Of a stretch of DNA of 64,000 nucleotides, positions 54,123 through 62,823 are shown in pieces. Below the pieces are notes generated by a model. The model searched no databases and was not told the origin of the DNA. It saw only the letters and a program-made list of their open reading frames with translations. Every line of letters begins with the position of its first letter. Within the stretch, counting starts at the first letter, position 1. Source of the stretch: Mesorhizobium norvegicum (GTDB lineage Bacteria > Pseudomonadota > Alphaproteobacteria > Rhizobiales > Rhizobiaceae); contig NZ_SMYZ01000012.1 in the NCBI RefSeq assembly GCF_004919685.1, positions 124,001-188,000 of the forward strand. The letters are read 5' to 3'. The position numbers and the translations under genes were made by a program.

Positions 54123-56017
54123 TCAGCCGGCGCACCGTCCTTGGTCTCATGGCTTCGGCATTTCTGCCGGGCACGTCGCGCGCCGGCGATCTGGAGCCGG
54201 AATTTCTTCGGCAGCAGCTGACGGCCAGGGCGCTGCCGGCACTCGCTGAGCGCCTGCCCAAGAGCCCGCGAGCGCTGAATCTCGCTGCGATGGGCCGGCA
54301 GCCCGGCCAGTATGGCGGCACGCTGCGGACGATCATCGGCAGCCAGAAAGATATCCGGATGATGACGATCTACGGGTATTCTCGCCTGGTCGGCTATGAC
54401 GAAAAGCTCAACCTGCAAGCCGACATTCTCGAAAGTTTCGACGTAGCGGATGATCGCGTCTTCACCTTCAAGATACGGGAAGGACACAAATGGTCCGACG
54501 GCAGCCTGCTGACGCCGGAGGATTTTCGCTATTGCTGGGAAGATGTCTGGCTGAACGATGAGCTTTCGCAAGGCGGGCTCGCCCCGACCCTGCTGGCGGA
54601 CGGCAAGCCGCCACGCTTCGAGATCGTCGATCCGCTGACGGTGCGCTACAGTTGGGATGCGCCCAATCCCGACTTCCTGCCCAAGCTCGCTGCTGCCGCG
54701 CCGATATCGCTCGTTCTACCGGCCGCCTATCTCAAGCAGTTCCACAAGAAATATCAGGATCCATTCCGGCTCGCCGGCCTGATGAAGGAGAACCGGGCCA
54801 AGAAATGGACGCTCCTGCATATACGCATGTCGCGGCAGTATCGCCCGGAGAACCCGGAACTGCCGACGCTCGATCCCTGGCAGAACCGGACCAAGCCGCC
54901 GGCCGAGCAGTTCATCTTCGAGCGCAACCCGTTCTTTCATCGAACAGACGAGAATGGCCGGCAACTGCCCTATGTCGACCGGATTGTCATGAATGTCAGC
55001 TCGTCGGCGATCATTTCCGCCAAGACCGGTGCGGGGGAGAGCGACCTGCAATCGATGGGAATTGACTTCACCGATTACTCCTTCCTGAAGGACGCGGAGA
55101 AGCGCTACCCGGTGAAGATGCATCTGTGGAAACGCACACAGGGTTCGCGGCTGGCGCTGCTGCCCAATCTGAATTGTGCCGACCAGGTGTGGCGTGGCCT
55201 TTTGCGTGACGTGCGCGTGCGCCGCGCACTTTCGCTCGCTGTGGACAGGCGCGAGATCAATTTGGCCGTGTTCTACGGATTGGCGCAGGAAAGTGCCGAT
55301 ACGGTCCTGCCGGAGAGCCCGCTCTACCGGCCGGAATTCGCGAAAGCCTGGATCGCCCATAATCCCGACCAGGCCAATGCCCTGCTGGACGAGGTCGGGC
55401 TGCAGGCACGTGGCGATGACGGCGTGCGGATACTTCCCGATGGACGCCCGGCGCAGATCATCGTGGAAACGGCCGGCGAAAGCACGCTGGAAACCGACGC
55501 GCTCGAACTCATCACCGATCACTGGCGCAAGATCGGCATCGCTTTGTTCATCCGGACTTCGCAGCGCGACATCTTCCGCAGCCGCGCGCTTGGCGGCCAG
55601 ATCATGATGTCGATGTGGTCGGGCATCGATAACGGCGTGCCGACCGCCGACATGAACCCGTACCAGCTGGCCCCCACCATCGACGACCAGCTGCAGTGGC
55701 CGCTCTGGGGTGCTCACTATCTGTCCCATGGCAAGATGGGCGAGGCGCCCGATCTTCCTGAAGTGGTCGAGTTGATGGCTTTGCTCAAGCGCTGGAACGG
55801 ATCGACCGGAGCCACGGAGCGCGCCGAAATCTGGAATTCAATGCTGTCGATCTACACCGATCAGGTGTTCTCGATCGGCACGGTGAACGCAACGCATCAG
55901 CCGATTCTGGCGTCCTCGCGGCTGCGCAATCTGCCTGACAAGGCGCTCTACGGCTACGACCCGACCTCCTATTTCGGTGTCTACATGCCGGATACATTCT
56001 GGCTTGGAGGCTCCTGA
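54119..56017 (+). CDS. Peptide-type ABC transporter substrate-binding protein
   Basis: A 632-residue family-5 solute-binding protein. The N-terminus [20 protein letters not shown] is a short Tat-like signal (SRRTVLGL). The body has the family features FTFKIREGHKWSDGSLLTPE and VRRALSLAVDRREI. Such large SBP_bac_5 proteins bind peptides, nickel chelates or oligosaccharides; the ligand is not identifiable. Start is TTG 54119, coupled to the ATPase stop; the permease GTG follows 2 bases after its own stop. Confidence 0.9.
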   Translation: MISRRTVLGLMASAFLPGTSRAGDLEPEFLRQQLTARALPALAERLPKSPRALNLAAMGRQPGQYGGTLRTIIGSQKDIRMMTIYGYSRLVGYDEKLNLQADILESFDVADDRVFTFKIREGHKWSDGSLLTPEDFRYCWEDVWLNDELSQGGLAPTLLADGKPPRFEIVDPLTVRYSWDAPNPDFLPKLAAAAPISLVLPAAYLKQFHKKYQDPFRLAGLMKENRAKKWTLLHIRMSRQYRPENPELPTLDPWQNRTKPPAEQFIFERNPFFHRTDENGRQLPYVDRIVMNVSSSAIISAKTGAGESDLQSMGIDFTDYSFLKDAEKRYPVKMHLWKRTQGSRLALLPNLNCADQVWRGLLRDVRVRRALSLAVDRREINLAVFYGLAQESADTVLPESPLYRPEFAKAWIAHNPDQANALLDEVGLQARGDDGVRILPDGRPAQIIVETAGESTLETDALELITDHWRKIGIALFIRTSQRDIFRSRALGGQIMMSMWSGIDNGVPTADMNPYQLAPTIDDQLQWPLWGAHYLSHGKMGEAPDLPEVVELMALLKRWNGSTGATERAEIWNSMLSIYTDQVFSIGTVNATHQPILASSRLRNLPDKALYGYDPTSYFGVYMPDTFWLGGS

Positions 56018-56019
56018 GC

Positions 56020-57018
56020 GTGCTTCGATATCTTGTTTGGCGCATCGCCGTGATGGTTCCAACGCTGATGGTCATATCGGCGCTGGTGTTCACCATCATC
56101 GAACTTCCGCCGGGCGACTATTTCGACAGCTATGTCGCCGAGCTTCGCGCCCAGGGCGAAGCGGTGGATTCCGATCGCATCGAGATGATGCGCAAGGAAT
56201 ATGGTTTCGACCAGCCGCCGGTCATTCGCTACTTCTACTGGGTCGGCGGGATGCTGCACGGCGATTTCGGCTATTCCTTCGAATATGAGCTGCCGGTTCG
56301 CGACGTCGTCGGGGACCGAATGTGGCTGACCGTGCTGGTTTCCTTCGTCACGATCATCTTCACCTGGCTCATCGCCTTTCCGATCGGCATGTACTCCGCC
56401 ACGCATCAATACAGCTGGGGCGACTACGGCCTGACTTTCTTCGGCCTTCTCGGCCTTGCCATTCCGAATTTCATGCTGGCGCTGATCCTGATGTATTTCG
56501 CCAACATCTGGTTCGGCACGTCCATCGGCCATCTCATGGACCAGCAATATCTCGGCGAGCCGATGAGCTGGGCCAAGGCGAAGTCGATCCTCGCCCATCT
56601 CTGGATCCCGGTCTTGATCATCGGCACCGGGGGCACGGCAAGCATGATCCGGCGACTGCGCGCCAATCTGCTCGATGAACTGCACAAGCAATATGTGGTG
56701 ACGGCGCGTGCCAAAGGCCTTCATCCGTTCAAGGCACTGGTCAAATATCCGATGCGCATGGCGCTCAATTTCTTCATTTCCGATATCGGCTCCATCCTGC
56801 CGGCCATCATCTCCGGCGCCGAAATCACGGCGATCGTGCTGTCTTTGGAAACGACCGGGCCGATGCTGATCAAGGCGCTGCAAAGCCAGGATATGTATCT
56901 GGCGGGGTCGTTCCTGATGTTCCTCGCCTTCCTGACGGTCATCGGTGTGCTGATTTCCGACCTGGCGCTGGCGCTGCTTGATCCACGAATTCGTTTGCAG
57001 GGTGGCAGCACCAAATGA
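56020..57018 (+). CDS. Peptide-type ABC transporter permease (OppB/YejB-like)
   Basis: A 332-residue inner-membrane permease with an N-terminal helix MLRYLVWRIAVMVPTLMVIS, the periplasmic loop common to DppB/OppB and about six segments. The ATPase-contact region is RANLLDELHKQYVVTARAKG followed by LHPFKALVKYPMRMALN. Start GTG 56020 is 2 bases after the binding-protein stop; the stop overlaps the next ATG (ATGA). Confidence 0.9.
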   Translation: MLRYLVWRIAVMVPTLMVISALVFTIIELPPGDYFDSYVAELRAQGEAVDSDRIEMMRKEYGFDQPPVIRYFYWVGGMLHGDFGYSFEYELPVRDVVGDRMWLTVLVSFVTIIFTWLIAFPIGMYSATHQYSWGDYGLTFFGLLGLAIPNFMLALILMYFANIWFGTSIGHLMDQQYLGEPMSWAKAKSILAHLWIPVLIIGTGGTASMIRRLRANLLDELHKQYVVTARAKGLHPFKALVKYPMRMALNFFISDIGSILPAIISGAEITAIVLSLETTGPMLIKALQSQDMYLAGSFLMFLAFLTVIGVLISDLALALLDPRIRLQGGSTK

Positions 57019-58196
57019 ACACGCATTCGCCGCTGCCCGCTCCGGGCGCTCCACTGCAACACTACATTTCCAGCGCGCCCTTTGACCTGCAGTCGGTCGA
57101 GGCGATGACGCCGGGGCAGGCGAAGGTCTTTCAGGCGTCGCAGTTGCGGCTGATGTGGTGGAAATTCCGCAAGCACCGGCTTGCCCTCATATCCGGCATA
57201 TTCCTGGCAGTGCTGTATTTCGGCATACTGATCTGCGAGTTCCTGGCGCCCTACAATCTGCACACGCGCAACATGGACTACATCTATTCGCCGCCGCAGC
57301 AGGTGCACCTGTTCCACAATGGCGAATTCGTCGGGCCGTTCGTCTATGGCCGCCAGATGATGCTGGATATGGACACGCTCAAGCGGAACTACATCGACAA
57401 ACAGGATGATGTTCAGCGGCTCCGTTTCTTCTGCAAGGGCGACAGTTACCAGTTCTGGGGCCTGATCGAAGGTGACCGCCATTTCGTCTGCCCTGCCGAA
57501 AACGGCCAGCTCTTTCTGGCCGGCACTGACAGGCTGGGGCGCGACGTGCTCTCGCGCATGATCTATGGCGCACGCATTTCACTGACAATCGGCCTCATCG
57601 GCATCAGTTTCAGCTTCCTGCTCGGCATCGTCATCGGCGGACTGGCCGGCTATCACGGCGGTATCTTCGACTTGATCGTTCAACGAATAATCGAAGTTCT
57701 GCAATCGATTCCCAGCATTCCGCTATGGCTGTCCCTGGCGGCTATCATGCCGATAACCTGGAGTCCGATTCTGATCTATTTCGGCATTACCGTCATCCTC
57801 GGACTGCTCGACTGGACCGGACTGGCGCGGGCCGTGCGTTCAAAGCTTCTGGCCTTGCGCGAGGAGGATTACGTTCTGGCCGCGCAGTTGATGGGCGCCG
57901 GGAGCAGCCGCATCATCAGGCGGCATCTCATTCCCGGCTTCATGTCGCATCTGATCGCGACGGCGACGCTCTCCATACCCGGCATGATCCTGGGCGAGAC
58001 GGCACTGAGCTTCCTCGGGCTCGGCCTGAGGGCGCCGATAACCAGTTGGGGCATCCTGCTTACCGAGGCGCGCAGCGTCAGCGTGATCGCGTTCTATCCA
58101 TGGCTGCTTTTGCCGATGCTGCCCGTCATTCTCGTCATCATGGCGTTCAACTTCCTCGGCGACGGCTTGCGGGACGCCGCGGACCCCTACAAGTGA
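57015..58196 (+). CDS. Peptide-type ABC transporter permease (OppC/YejE-like)
   Basis: A 393-residue permease. It has a leading cytoplasmic stretch, the first helix LALISGIFLAVLYFGILICE, and a large periplasmic insertion (about 80-150). The conserved GTDRLGRDVLSRMIYGARIS block follows, then the permease domain with LREEDYVLAAQLMGAGSSRI (EAA-type loop). It completes the importer with the previous three genes. The insert is longer than in most DppC proteins and resembles YejE-type permeases. Confidence 0.9.
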   Translation: MNTHSPLPAPGAPLQHYISSAPFDLQSVEAMTPGQAKVFQASQLRLMWWKFRKHRLALISGIFLAVLYFGILICEFLAPYNLHTRNMDYIYSPPQQVHLFHNGEFVGPFVYGRQMMLDMDTLKRNYIDKQDDVQRLRFFCKGDSYQFWGLIEGDRHFVCPAENGQLFLAGTDRLGRDVLSRMIYGARISLTIGLIGISFSFLLGIVIGGLAGYHGGIFDLIVQRIIEVLQSIPSIPLWLSLAAIMPITWSPILIYFGITVILGLLDWTGLARAVRSKLLALREEDYVLAAQLMGAGSSRIIRRHLIPGFMSHLIATATLSIPGMILGETALSFLGLGLRAPITSWGILLTEARSVSVIAFYPWLLLPMLPVILVIMAFNFLGDGLRDAADPYK

Positions 58197-58343
58197 GATC
58201 GCTGTTCCGCCGCGCGGCCTGCCGACGACTCGACCCGGTATGACGCTTGTCGGCGGCCGGTTGCGCTATTGCAGGGTTCGTCGTTCGCCTCTATATGCGG
58301 CAAGCCTCGATCGGGGCTGCTGGTTCAGGACGTACAATCGCAT

Positions 58344-58823
58344 ATGAGTCGCCTCGATAATTTCATCAGCAGGATGACCGCACAGCGCGACATTCTCAAT
58401 AAAATCTGCCCCGAGGTGGCGAAGATGGAGGGGCTTGTGCTCGAGCTCGGCCTCGGCAATGGCCGGACGTTCCACCATCTGCGCGAGCGCCTGCCCGGGC
58501 GCCGGATCGTGGTGTTCGACCGCGAAGTTGGCGCACACGCCAGCTCAATTCCCGAAACCGAAAACCTCGTGCTCGGCGAAATACGCGAGACGGCCCGCAA
58601 GTTCGTTGGCATCGACGCCGCTCTTGTTCATGCCGACATCGGCACCGGCTATGACGATCGCGATGCAGTGACTGCCACCTGGCTTCCCGATCTGATTGCG
58701 GGCATGCTTCGCGTCGGCGGCTTCGCGGTGAGCGGCACGCCGCTCGATCACCCGCAGCTGCAACGCCTGCCGGCGCCGACTTCGGAGCCCGCCGATCGTT
58801 ATTTTCTCTGCAGGCGCGTGTGA
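58344..58823 (+). CDS. Small class I SAM-dependent methyltransferase-like protein
   Basis: The 159-residue product has the SAM-binding motif LVLELGLGNGRTFHHLRERL, an acidic end of beta-2 (VVFDREV) and an IDAALVHADIGTGYDDRD stretch. It is a minimal Rossmann methyltransferase fold without an obvious substrate domain. ATG 58344 is chosen at the family start; an upstream frame to 58269 has no sense. Substrate unknown. It is convergent with the cyclase gene, 31 bases apart. Confidence 0.65.
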   Translation: MSRLDNFISRMTAQRDILNKICPEVAKMEGLVLELGLGNGRTFHHLRERLPGRRIVVFDREVGAHASSIPETENLVLGEIRETARKFVGIDAALVHADIGTGYDDRDAVTATWLPDLIAGMLRVGGFAVSGTPLDHPQLQRLPAPTSEPADRYFLCRRV

Positions 58824-58854
58824 GGGTGGAGACAAGTCTTTACGGACCAAGTCT

Positions 58855-60270
58855 TCAAGGGATCGTATAGACTGCTATCTCCCGCTCAATGCCGCGCAGC
58901 GAGACCTCGTGGGGCACGGGCGTCAGTGCGTTCCTGCGCAACAGATCGGCGGTAAGATTGTCGTCGACCACCGCACGAGTGGCGAAGATCGCCTGTGCAG
59001 TGGCAAGGTTCTGGACCCGCGAAGCAATGTTGACCGTCTGGCCGAAATAGTCCTGCCGCTCGTTCATAGACACGGCGATGCAGGGGCCGGCATGGACTCC
59101 GATCTTGAGCAGCAGATCCTCGCGCCCGCTCTTGTCGTTGAGCGCACGCATGGCATCGCGCATCCTGAGGGCCGCAGCCATCGCACGATCAGGCGTCGCG
59201 AAGGTCGCCATCACCGCATCACCGATCGTCTTCACCACCGCGCCTGCCTCCGCCGCGACGATCTCGTGCAGAACCTGGAAATGCTCGCGCACGAGATCGA
59301 AGGCTGAAAGGTCGCCCACCCGCTCGTAAAGCGCGGTCGATCCGCGCAGGTCGGTGAACAGGAAGGTCAGGCTGGTGATCTTCAGGCGCTGGTTGATGTC
59401 GAGCGTATCCGTGCGATAGAGATCGCGGAACGTCTGGTTGGTGAGCAGGCGCTTGGCGGTCAGGAAGGGCCGGCGTTTGCCCAGCAAATCATGCAATGCC
59501 TGGCCGGCGATGAAGACCGTCGGCAGCACGCGGGTGTCGGTCCTGTTTTCCAGCGAAATGCGCATCGGGCCGGGTTGCATCTCCAGCGTCTGGCTCTGGA
59601 CATGGTCGCGGTCGAAGACCAACGAGAGGCTTCGCCGCTCCTTTGTTGGTTCGCCCTTCCCGTCGATGAACTGCGCTGAATGGGTGACCGGCTCGAAGAC
59701 GATGATGAATTCGGACGGAAGCTGTATGGGCAGAACCGCCTTTTCACCGGGCGCAAGCTCGATATCTTGCAGCGAGAACGCTTCCATCTTTTTCGCGAAA
59801 TCGTCTTCCGGCAGATCGACACCGGACGCCCAGTAGATCTGGCGGAAATATTCCACCAACGGCAGTTCGTGTGGATTGTGGGCGGCAATCCTGCGCACGC
59901 GGGGACTGACGGTGAATGTCACCTCGACCATCTCGTCGAGGGTCGGCGAATAGCCCTCGGAGCACAGCGCACAGGTGTATTCGTCCTTCTGCAGGGTTTT
60001 CAGCGTGGCGTTGGTGTCGAGCACGCCACCACAGCCGGGGCACAGAACATTCCAGGAAATGTCGAAGATGCCCACCCGCGCCGCATGGAGAAAGGCGCTT
60101 ATGGCGCGTTCTTCGTCGAGGCCATGCTTGCTGGCGAAGGCTGGCGCATTGATGCGGCAAAGTTCGCGGTCCTTGCCCTCCGCGATGGTTCGCTTGATCG
60201 CGTCGATTGCCTGTGGATCGACATCGGTCGATTGCCGCAGAAGCGAGAACAGATCCTGAGCTTCGTTCAT
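58855..60270 (-). CDS. Adenylate cyclase with DUF5939-type N-terminus
   Basis: A 471-residue soluble protein. The N-terminal half contains a zinc-ribbon-like pair, CPGCGG and CALC, within a region of the DUF5939 type found ahead of cyclase domains. The C-terminal cyclase is complete: FLFTDLRGSTALYE and VVKTIGDAVMATF hold the metal aspartates and Lys, QDYFGQTVNIASRVQ the adenine Asp, Asn and Arg. It should produce cAMP. ATG 60270 has CCGGAG 8 bases upstream. The frame extends to 60396 without support. Confidence 0.85.
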   Translation of the reverse strand: MNEAQDLFSLLRQSTDVDPQAIDAIKRTIAEGKDRELCRINAPAFASKHGLDEERAISAFLHAARVGIFDISWNVLCPGCGGVLDTNATLKTLQKDEYTCALCSEGYSPTLDEMVEVTFTVSPRVRRIAAHNPHELPLVEYFRQIYWASGVDLPEDDFAKKMEAFSLQDIELAPGEKAVLPIQLPSEFIIVFEPVTHSAQFIDGKGEPTKERRSLSLVFDRDHVQSQTLEMQPGPMRISLENRTDTRVLPTVFIAGQALHDLLGKRRPFLTAKRLLTNQTFRDLYRTDTLDINQRLKITSLTFLFTDLRGSTALYERVGDLSAFDLVREHFQVLHEIVAAEAGAVVKTIGDAVMATFATPDRAMAAALRMRDAMRALNDKSGREDLLLKIGVHAGPCIAVSMNERQDYFGQTVNIASRVQNLATAQAIFATRAVVDDNLTADLLRRNALTPVPHEVSLRGIEREIAVYTIP

Positions 60271-60399
60271 CGTGCAGGCTCCGGAAAATGCGCCCCCGAG
60301 TCGTGTTGACCGGACCGATCTTTGGTCCGAGTGCTCCATTTTACTTCGAAACGGACCGTACGGCCATTCGAATAGATAAGCCTGGTGACAGTTCAATTT

Positions 60400-60423
60400 C
60401 CGTATATTGTACTTCGCGTACCC
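60400..60423 (+). repeat. Left terminal inverted repeat of the IS1595-type element
   Basis: CCGTATATTGTACTTCGCGT then ACCC; it matches the reverse complement of 62715-62738 at 20 of 24 positions. Inward, AAACGGAT is also shared. Confidence 0.75.
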
Positions 60424-60438
60424 AAACGGATATAATCC

Positions 60439-61653
60439 ATGAGATCTGATTCCCTTGCGGTAGTCCCGCCAGTCCAGAATGGGCCGGACTACCTTGACTT
60501 CATGGATCGAATGACTGAGTACCCGCGCCTTGCCTACAGCATGAAAGCCGTTCGCAAGGCAGGCGACCGGCTGGCAAAACCTATTCAGTTCGGACGGGAC
60601 ATCACTGTCGGCCAGTACGTGGACGCACTCGAAATCTTCTCAATCGCCAATAGCTGGCGCGACTCGCACTTTCTGCCGATGCGGAGCGTTCGGTTCTCGG
60701 TCGGTCACCACATGAGAGCCCTGCGACTGAAGGGCGACATGGCATCCCGTCCGAAGCGTATGGCATCCATTCGTCGGAAGCTTCGAGAGTCCACCACCAA
60801 TTTGGACACCATGAACGACATCGGCGGTTGCCGAGCGATCATGGCCGACATCAAAGGTGTTCGCTCGCTTCTCGCATCGATGCGAGACAAGTTCCCCCAT
60901 GAGATCCACTCTCGGGAATTCAACTATATCGATGAGCCGAAGCCGGACGGCTATCGAAGTCACCATATTGTTTTCAAGTACCGACCCAGAGATGCCGACA
61001 CTGAGGCTTTCGAGGGACGACGCATCGAATTGCAAGTTCGGACCAGACTTCAGCATTCATGGGCAACTGCAGTTGAGGCTGTCGGGCTATTCCGGGGCCA
61101 GGATTTGAAGCACGGAAAGGGCGAGCAGGATTGGCTACGCCTTTTCCAGCTTATGTCGGCGGAATTCGCGCACGTTGAGCAGTGTCCCGCTCATATCGGT
61201 GTTCCGGATCACAATGACCGGGTGCGAGAATTGCGGGATATCAACAAGCGTATAGGTGCGACCAGCATACTAGAAGACATCAAGAATCTTACCCATTACT
61301 CAGAGAACTTCGTACGGCCAACGGAAAAATCTCGATACTATTTGATCCAATATGGAAAAGATCATAACGTGACCATCGAACCATTCTGGACGCTTATGTT
61401 AGGCGCGCGGACATTGGAAGAGATAGAGAAAAAAATCGAGCTAAGGGGCAATGGTGCAACGGCTGTCTTGGTCGAGGTAGATAAGGTCGAAAAGCTTGTT
61501 GAAATGTATCCGAATTACTTCGGAGACGTTTCCTTATTTGTTCGCAATCTGAAATCCATCTGCATGGGAAAGGCGGCTATCGAATACAGTCTAGCCCCCG
61601 CAACAGGTGGTAGCTCCCAAGCCCTACGAAAAGCCCGATTATGGTTGGCTTAA
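60439..61653 (+). CDS. RelA/SpoT synthetase-domain protein ((p)ppGpp or toxic alarmone synthetase)
   Basis: The 404-residue protein has a RelA/SpoT nucleotidyltransferase domain at about 95-220: R104/K106/S110 in SRPKRMASIRRKL, D127/G130/R132 in DIGGCRAI, PKPDGYRSHHIVFKY (167-181) and E197/Q199/R201 in ELQVRTRLQHSW. There is no hydrolase HD domain and no TGS or ACT domain, so it can only synthesise alarmone or pyrophosphorylate another target. The C-terminal 180 residues are unrecognised. It lies just inside the left end of the IS1595-type element. A perfect TATAAT (60431-60436) sits 2 bases before the ATG, so translation could start later, at 60502. Confidence 0.82.
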   Translation: MRSDSLAVVPPVQNGPDYLDFMDRMTEYPRLAYSMKAVRKAGDRLAKPIQFGRDITVGQYVDALEIFSIANSWRDSHFLPMRSVRFSVGHHMRALRLKGDMASRPKRMASIRRKLRESTTNLDTMNDIGGCRAIMADIKGVRSLLASMRDKFPHEIHSREFNYIDEPKPDGYRSHHIVFKYRPRDADTEAFEGRRIELQVRTRLQHSWATAVEAVGLFRGQDLKHGKGEQDWLRLFQLMSAEFAHVEQCPAHIGVPDHNDRVRELRDINKRIGATSILEDIKNLTHYSENFVRPTEKSRYYLIQYGKDHNVTIEPFWTLMLGARTLEEIEKKIELRGNGATAVLVEVDKVEKLVEMYPNYFGDVSLFVRNLKSICMGKAAIEYSLAPATGGSSQALRKARLWLA

Positions 61654-61859
61654 GCGTCGCTTCCGTTTGAAGTAGCCGGACCATCGGCCTTCCTCGGCAG
61701 AATTCGCCCTATAGCCCGTTCGAAATCCTTGCCGCTTTCATCAGCCTCTAGCTCACGAGCGGCTTCCTTGAACCGCTCGGATTGCTCTTTCTGACTAAGC
61801 TTTTCAGCCTTTTTGGGCTTTGGCTTTGGGGCGGTATTTGGACGGTCACCAGACGCCAT
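61650..61859 (-). CDS. Small Lys/Pro-rich protein of the IS1595-type element
   Basis: The 69-residue product has a Pro-Lys repeat N-terminus and a helical charged centre (KEQSERFKEAARELEADESG). I recall similar small proteins beside IS1595 transposases in alphaproteobacteria, without a known role. GGTGAGG before ATG 61859 is a fair ribosome site; a start at 61871 would overlap the transposase stop by 4 bases. The stop overlaps that of the alarmone-synthetase gene convergently. Confidence 0.6.
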   Translation of the reverse strand: MASGDRPNTAPKPKPKKAEKLSQKEQSERFKEAARELEADESGKDFERAIGRILPRKADGPATSNGSDA

Positions 61860-61867
61860 AGAGTGCC

Positions 61868-62674
61868 TCACCTTGCACTAGTCGTTTCATAGGTCAGGCG
61901 CTTGCCGACGATGCCGTCAAGGATGCGAGCGGCCCGCGCCTCGTCGTTCACGCCAAGGGCTACGCGCGAATTATGGCGGAAGTCAAATTCGGCAAGGTAA
62001 CGGTGAAGATGCTTCTCGGCACAATGCTGATAAAGTGCCGCGCATACCGCGCTTGAAGACGCTGAAACAGCTTTCGATGGTGTTCGAATGGATGACGGCG
62101 CCGGCCTCGTAGCGAACGTATTCGCCGCCAGTGTGCTTAACGCTCTCATGGGCCGCGAAGTGGTCGCTTATCCCGCCGTAAAGCTTGCTCTCGTCGGTGT
62201 AGGGAGAGCTTTCGTGGTGGACGATTAGGCCGAGAATGGCGCGCTTGTTCGACGGGCCAGTCTTGCCTCTACGATCATGCCATTGCCGCCAAGCGGGCCA
62301 AGCTTGCCGTCACGCATGGCTTCACCGATGCGGTGCGAGATGAACCAAGCGGTTTTCAAGGTCACGCCAAGGGTGCGGTGAAGCTGATTGCTGGAAATAC
62401 CCTTCTTGGACGAAGCGATAAGGAAGATAGCCTGTAGCCAATGGTTGAGCTTAACGTGGCTGGCTTCAAAGATGGTGCCAATCTTCACGGTGAAGGGCTT
62501 GCGGCACTGGTAGCACTTATAGGTGCCGATGCGGGTGCTCTTGCCTTCCATCTTCGCAATGCGCTCAAAGCCGCCGCAATGCGGGCAAACAGGACCGTTC
62601 GGCCAAATCCTGGCCTCTACGAACTTGTAGGCTGCGGCTTCGTCGTGAAAGTGGCGGTCTGAAAGCACGGACAT
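61868..62674 (-). pseudogene. IS1595/ISXO2-type transposase, frameshifted and internally deleted
   Basis: Reading leftward from ATG 62674 (AAGGAG upstream), the first 135 residues are a normal ISXO2 start: zinc ribbon CPHCGG/CYQCRKPF and the helical KLNHWLQAIFLIASSKKG region. At about 62265 sense moves to another frame (SNKRAILGLIVHHESSPY to IESCFSVFKRGMRG), losing the first catalytic Asp block. At about 62035 it moves again to YQHCAEKHLHRYLAEFDFRH and the normal C-terminus. With two frameshifts and a missing acidic residue it cannot be active. Confidence 0.82.
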
Positions 62675-62696
62675 CGGTCTAACTCCTTATGGAATC

Positions 62697-62725
62697 GACA
62701 TAATCCGTTTATGTGGGTACGTCAA
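62697..62725 (-). promoter_or_regulatory. Transposase promoter inside the right end
   Basis: On the minus strand TTGACG (62725-62720) is followed after 17 bases by TATGTC (62702-62697), then AAGGAG and the transposase ATG. The -35 box lies within the right inverted repeat. Confidence 0.45.
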
Positions 62726-62738
62726 GTATAATATGCGG
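62715..62738 (-). repeat. Right terminal inverted repeat of the IS1595-type element
   Basis: GGGTACGTCAAGTATAATAT then GCGG; it is the inverted partner of 60400-60423. The 8-bp direct repeat CAATTTCC follows 2 bases later. Confidence 0.75.
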
Positions 62739-62823
62739 TGCAATTTCCATTCGGCGGATTTTCACCGGCCGCAAGCGGCACTATGATGGGTGCATGGGGC
62801 ATTCATCTTTGGGGCTTTCTCCC

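Larger units (their letters stand above)
60394..62748. mobile_element. IS1595-type element carrying a (p)ppGpp-synthetase gene
   Basis: The boundaries are a perfect 8-bp direct repeat CAATTTCC (60394-60401 and 62741-62748), the target-duplication length typical of the IS1595 family. Inside are inverted repeats, left 60400-60423 and right 62715-62738, 20 of 24 bases matching. Between them lie an alarmone-synthetase-domain gene (+), a 69-codon ORF (-) and a broken IS1595/ISXO2-type transposase (-). Composition is far lower in GC than the flanks (21 of 60 at 61321-61380). The left repeat starts 4 bases shorter than the right if the perfect direct repeat is taken; the alternative pair TTCAATTT/TGCAATTT (7 of 8) keeps the inverted repeats equal. 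Confidence 0.8.

Noticed and set aside
52221..58196. Peptide-type ABC importer considered as a specialised part of the glycan system
   Set aside because: All four subunits are standard and tightly coupled; nothing in their sequence ties them to polysaccharide or cAMP beyond position.
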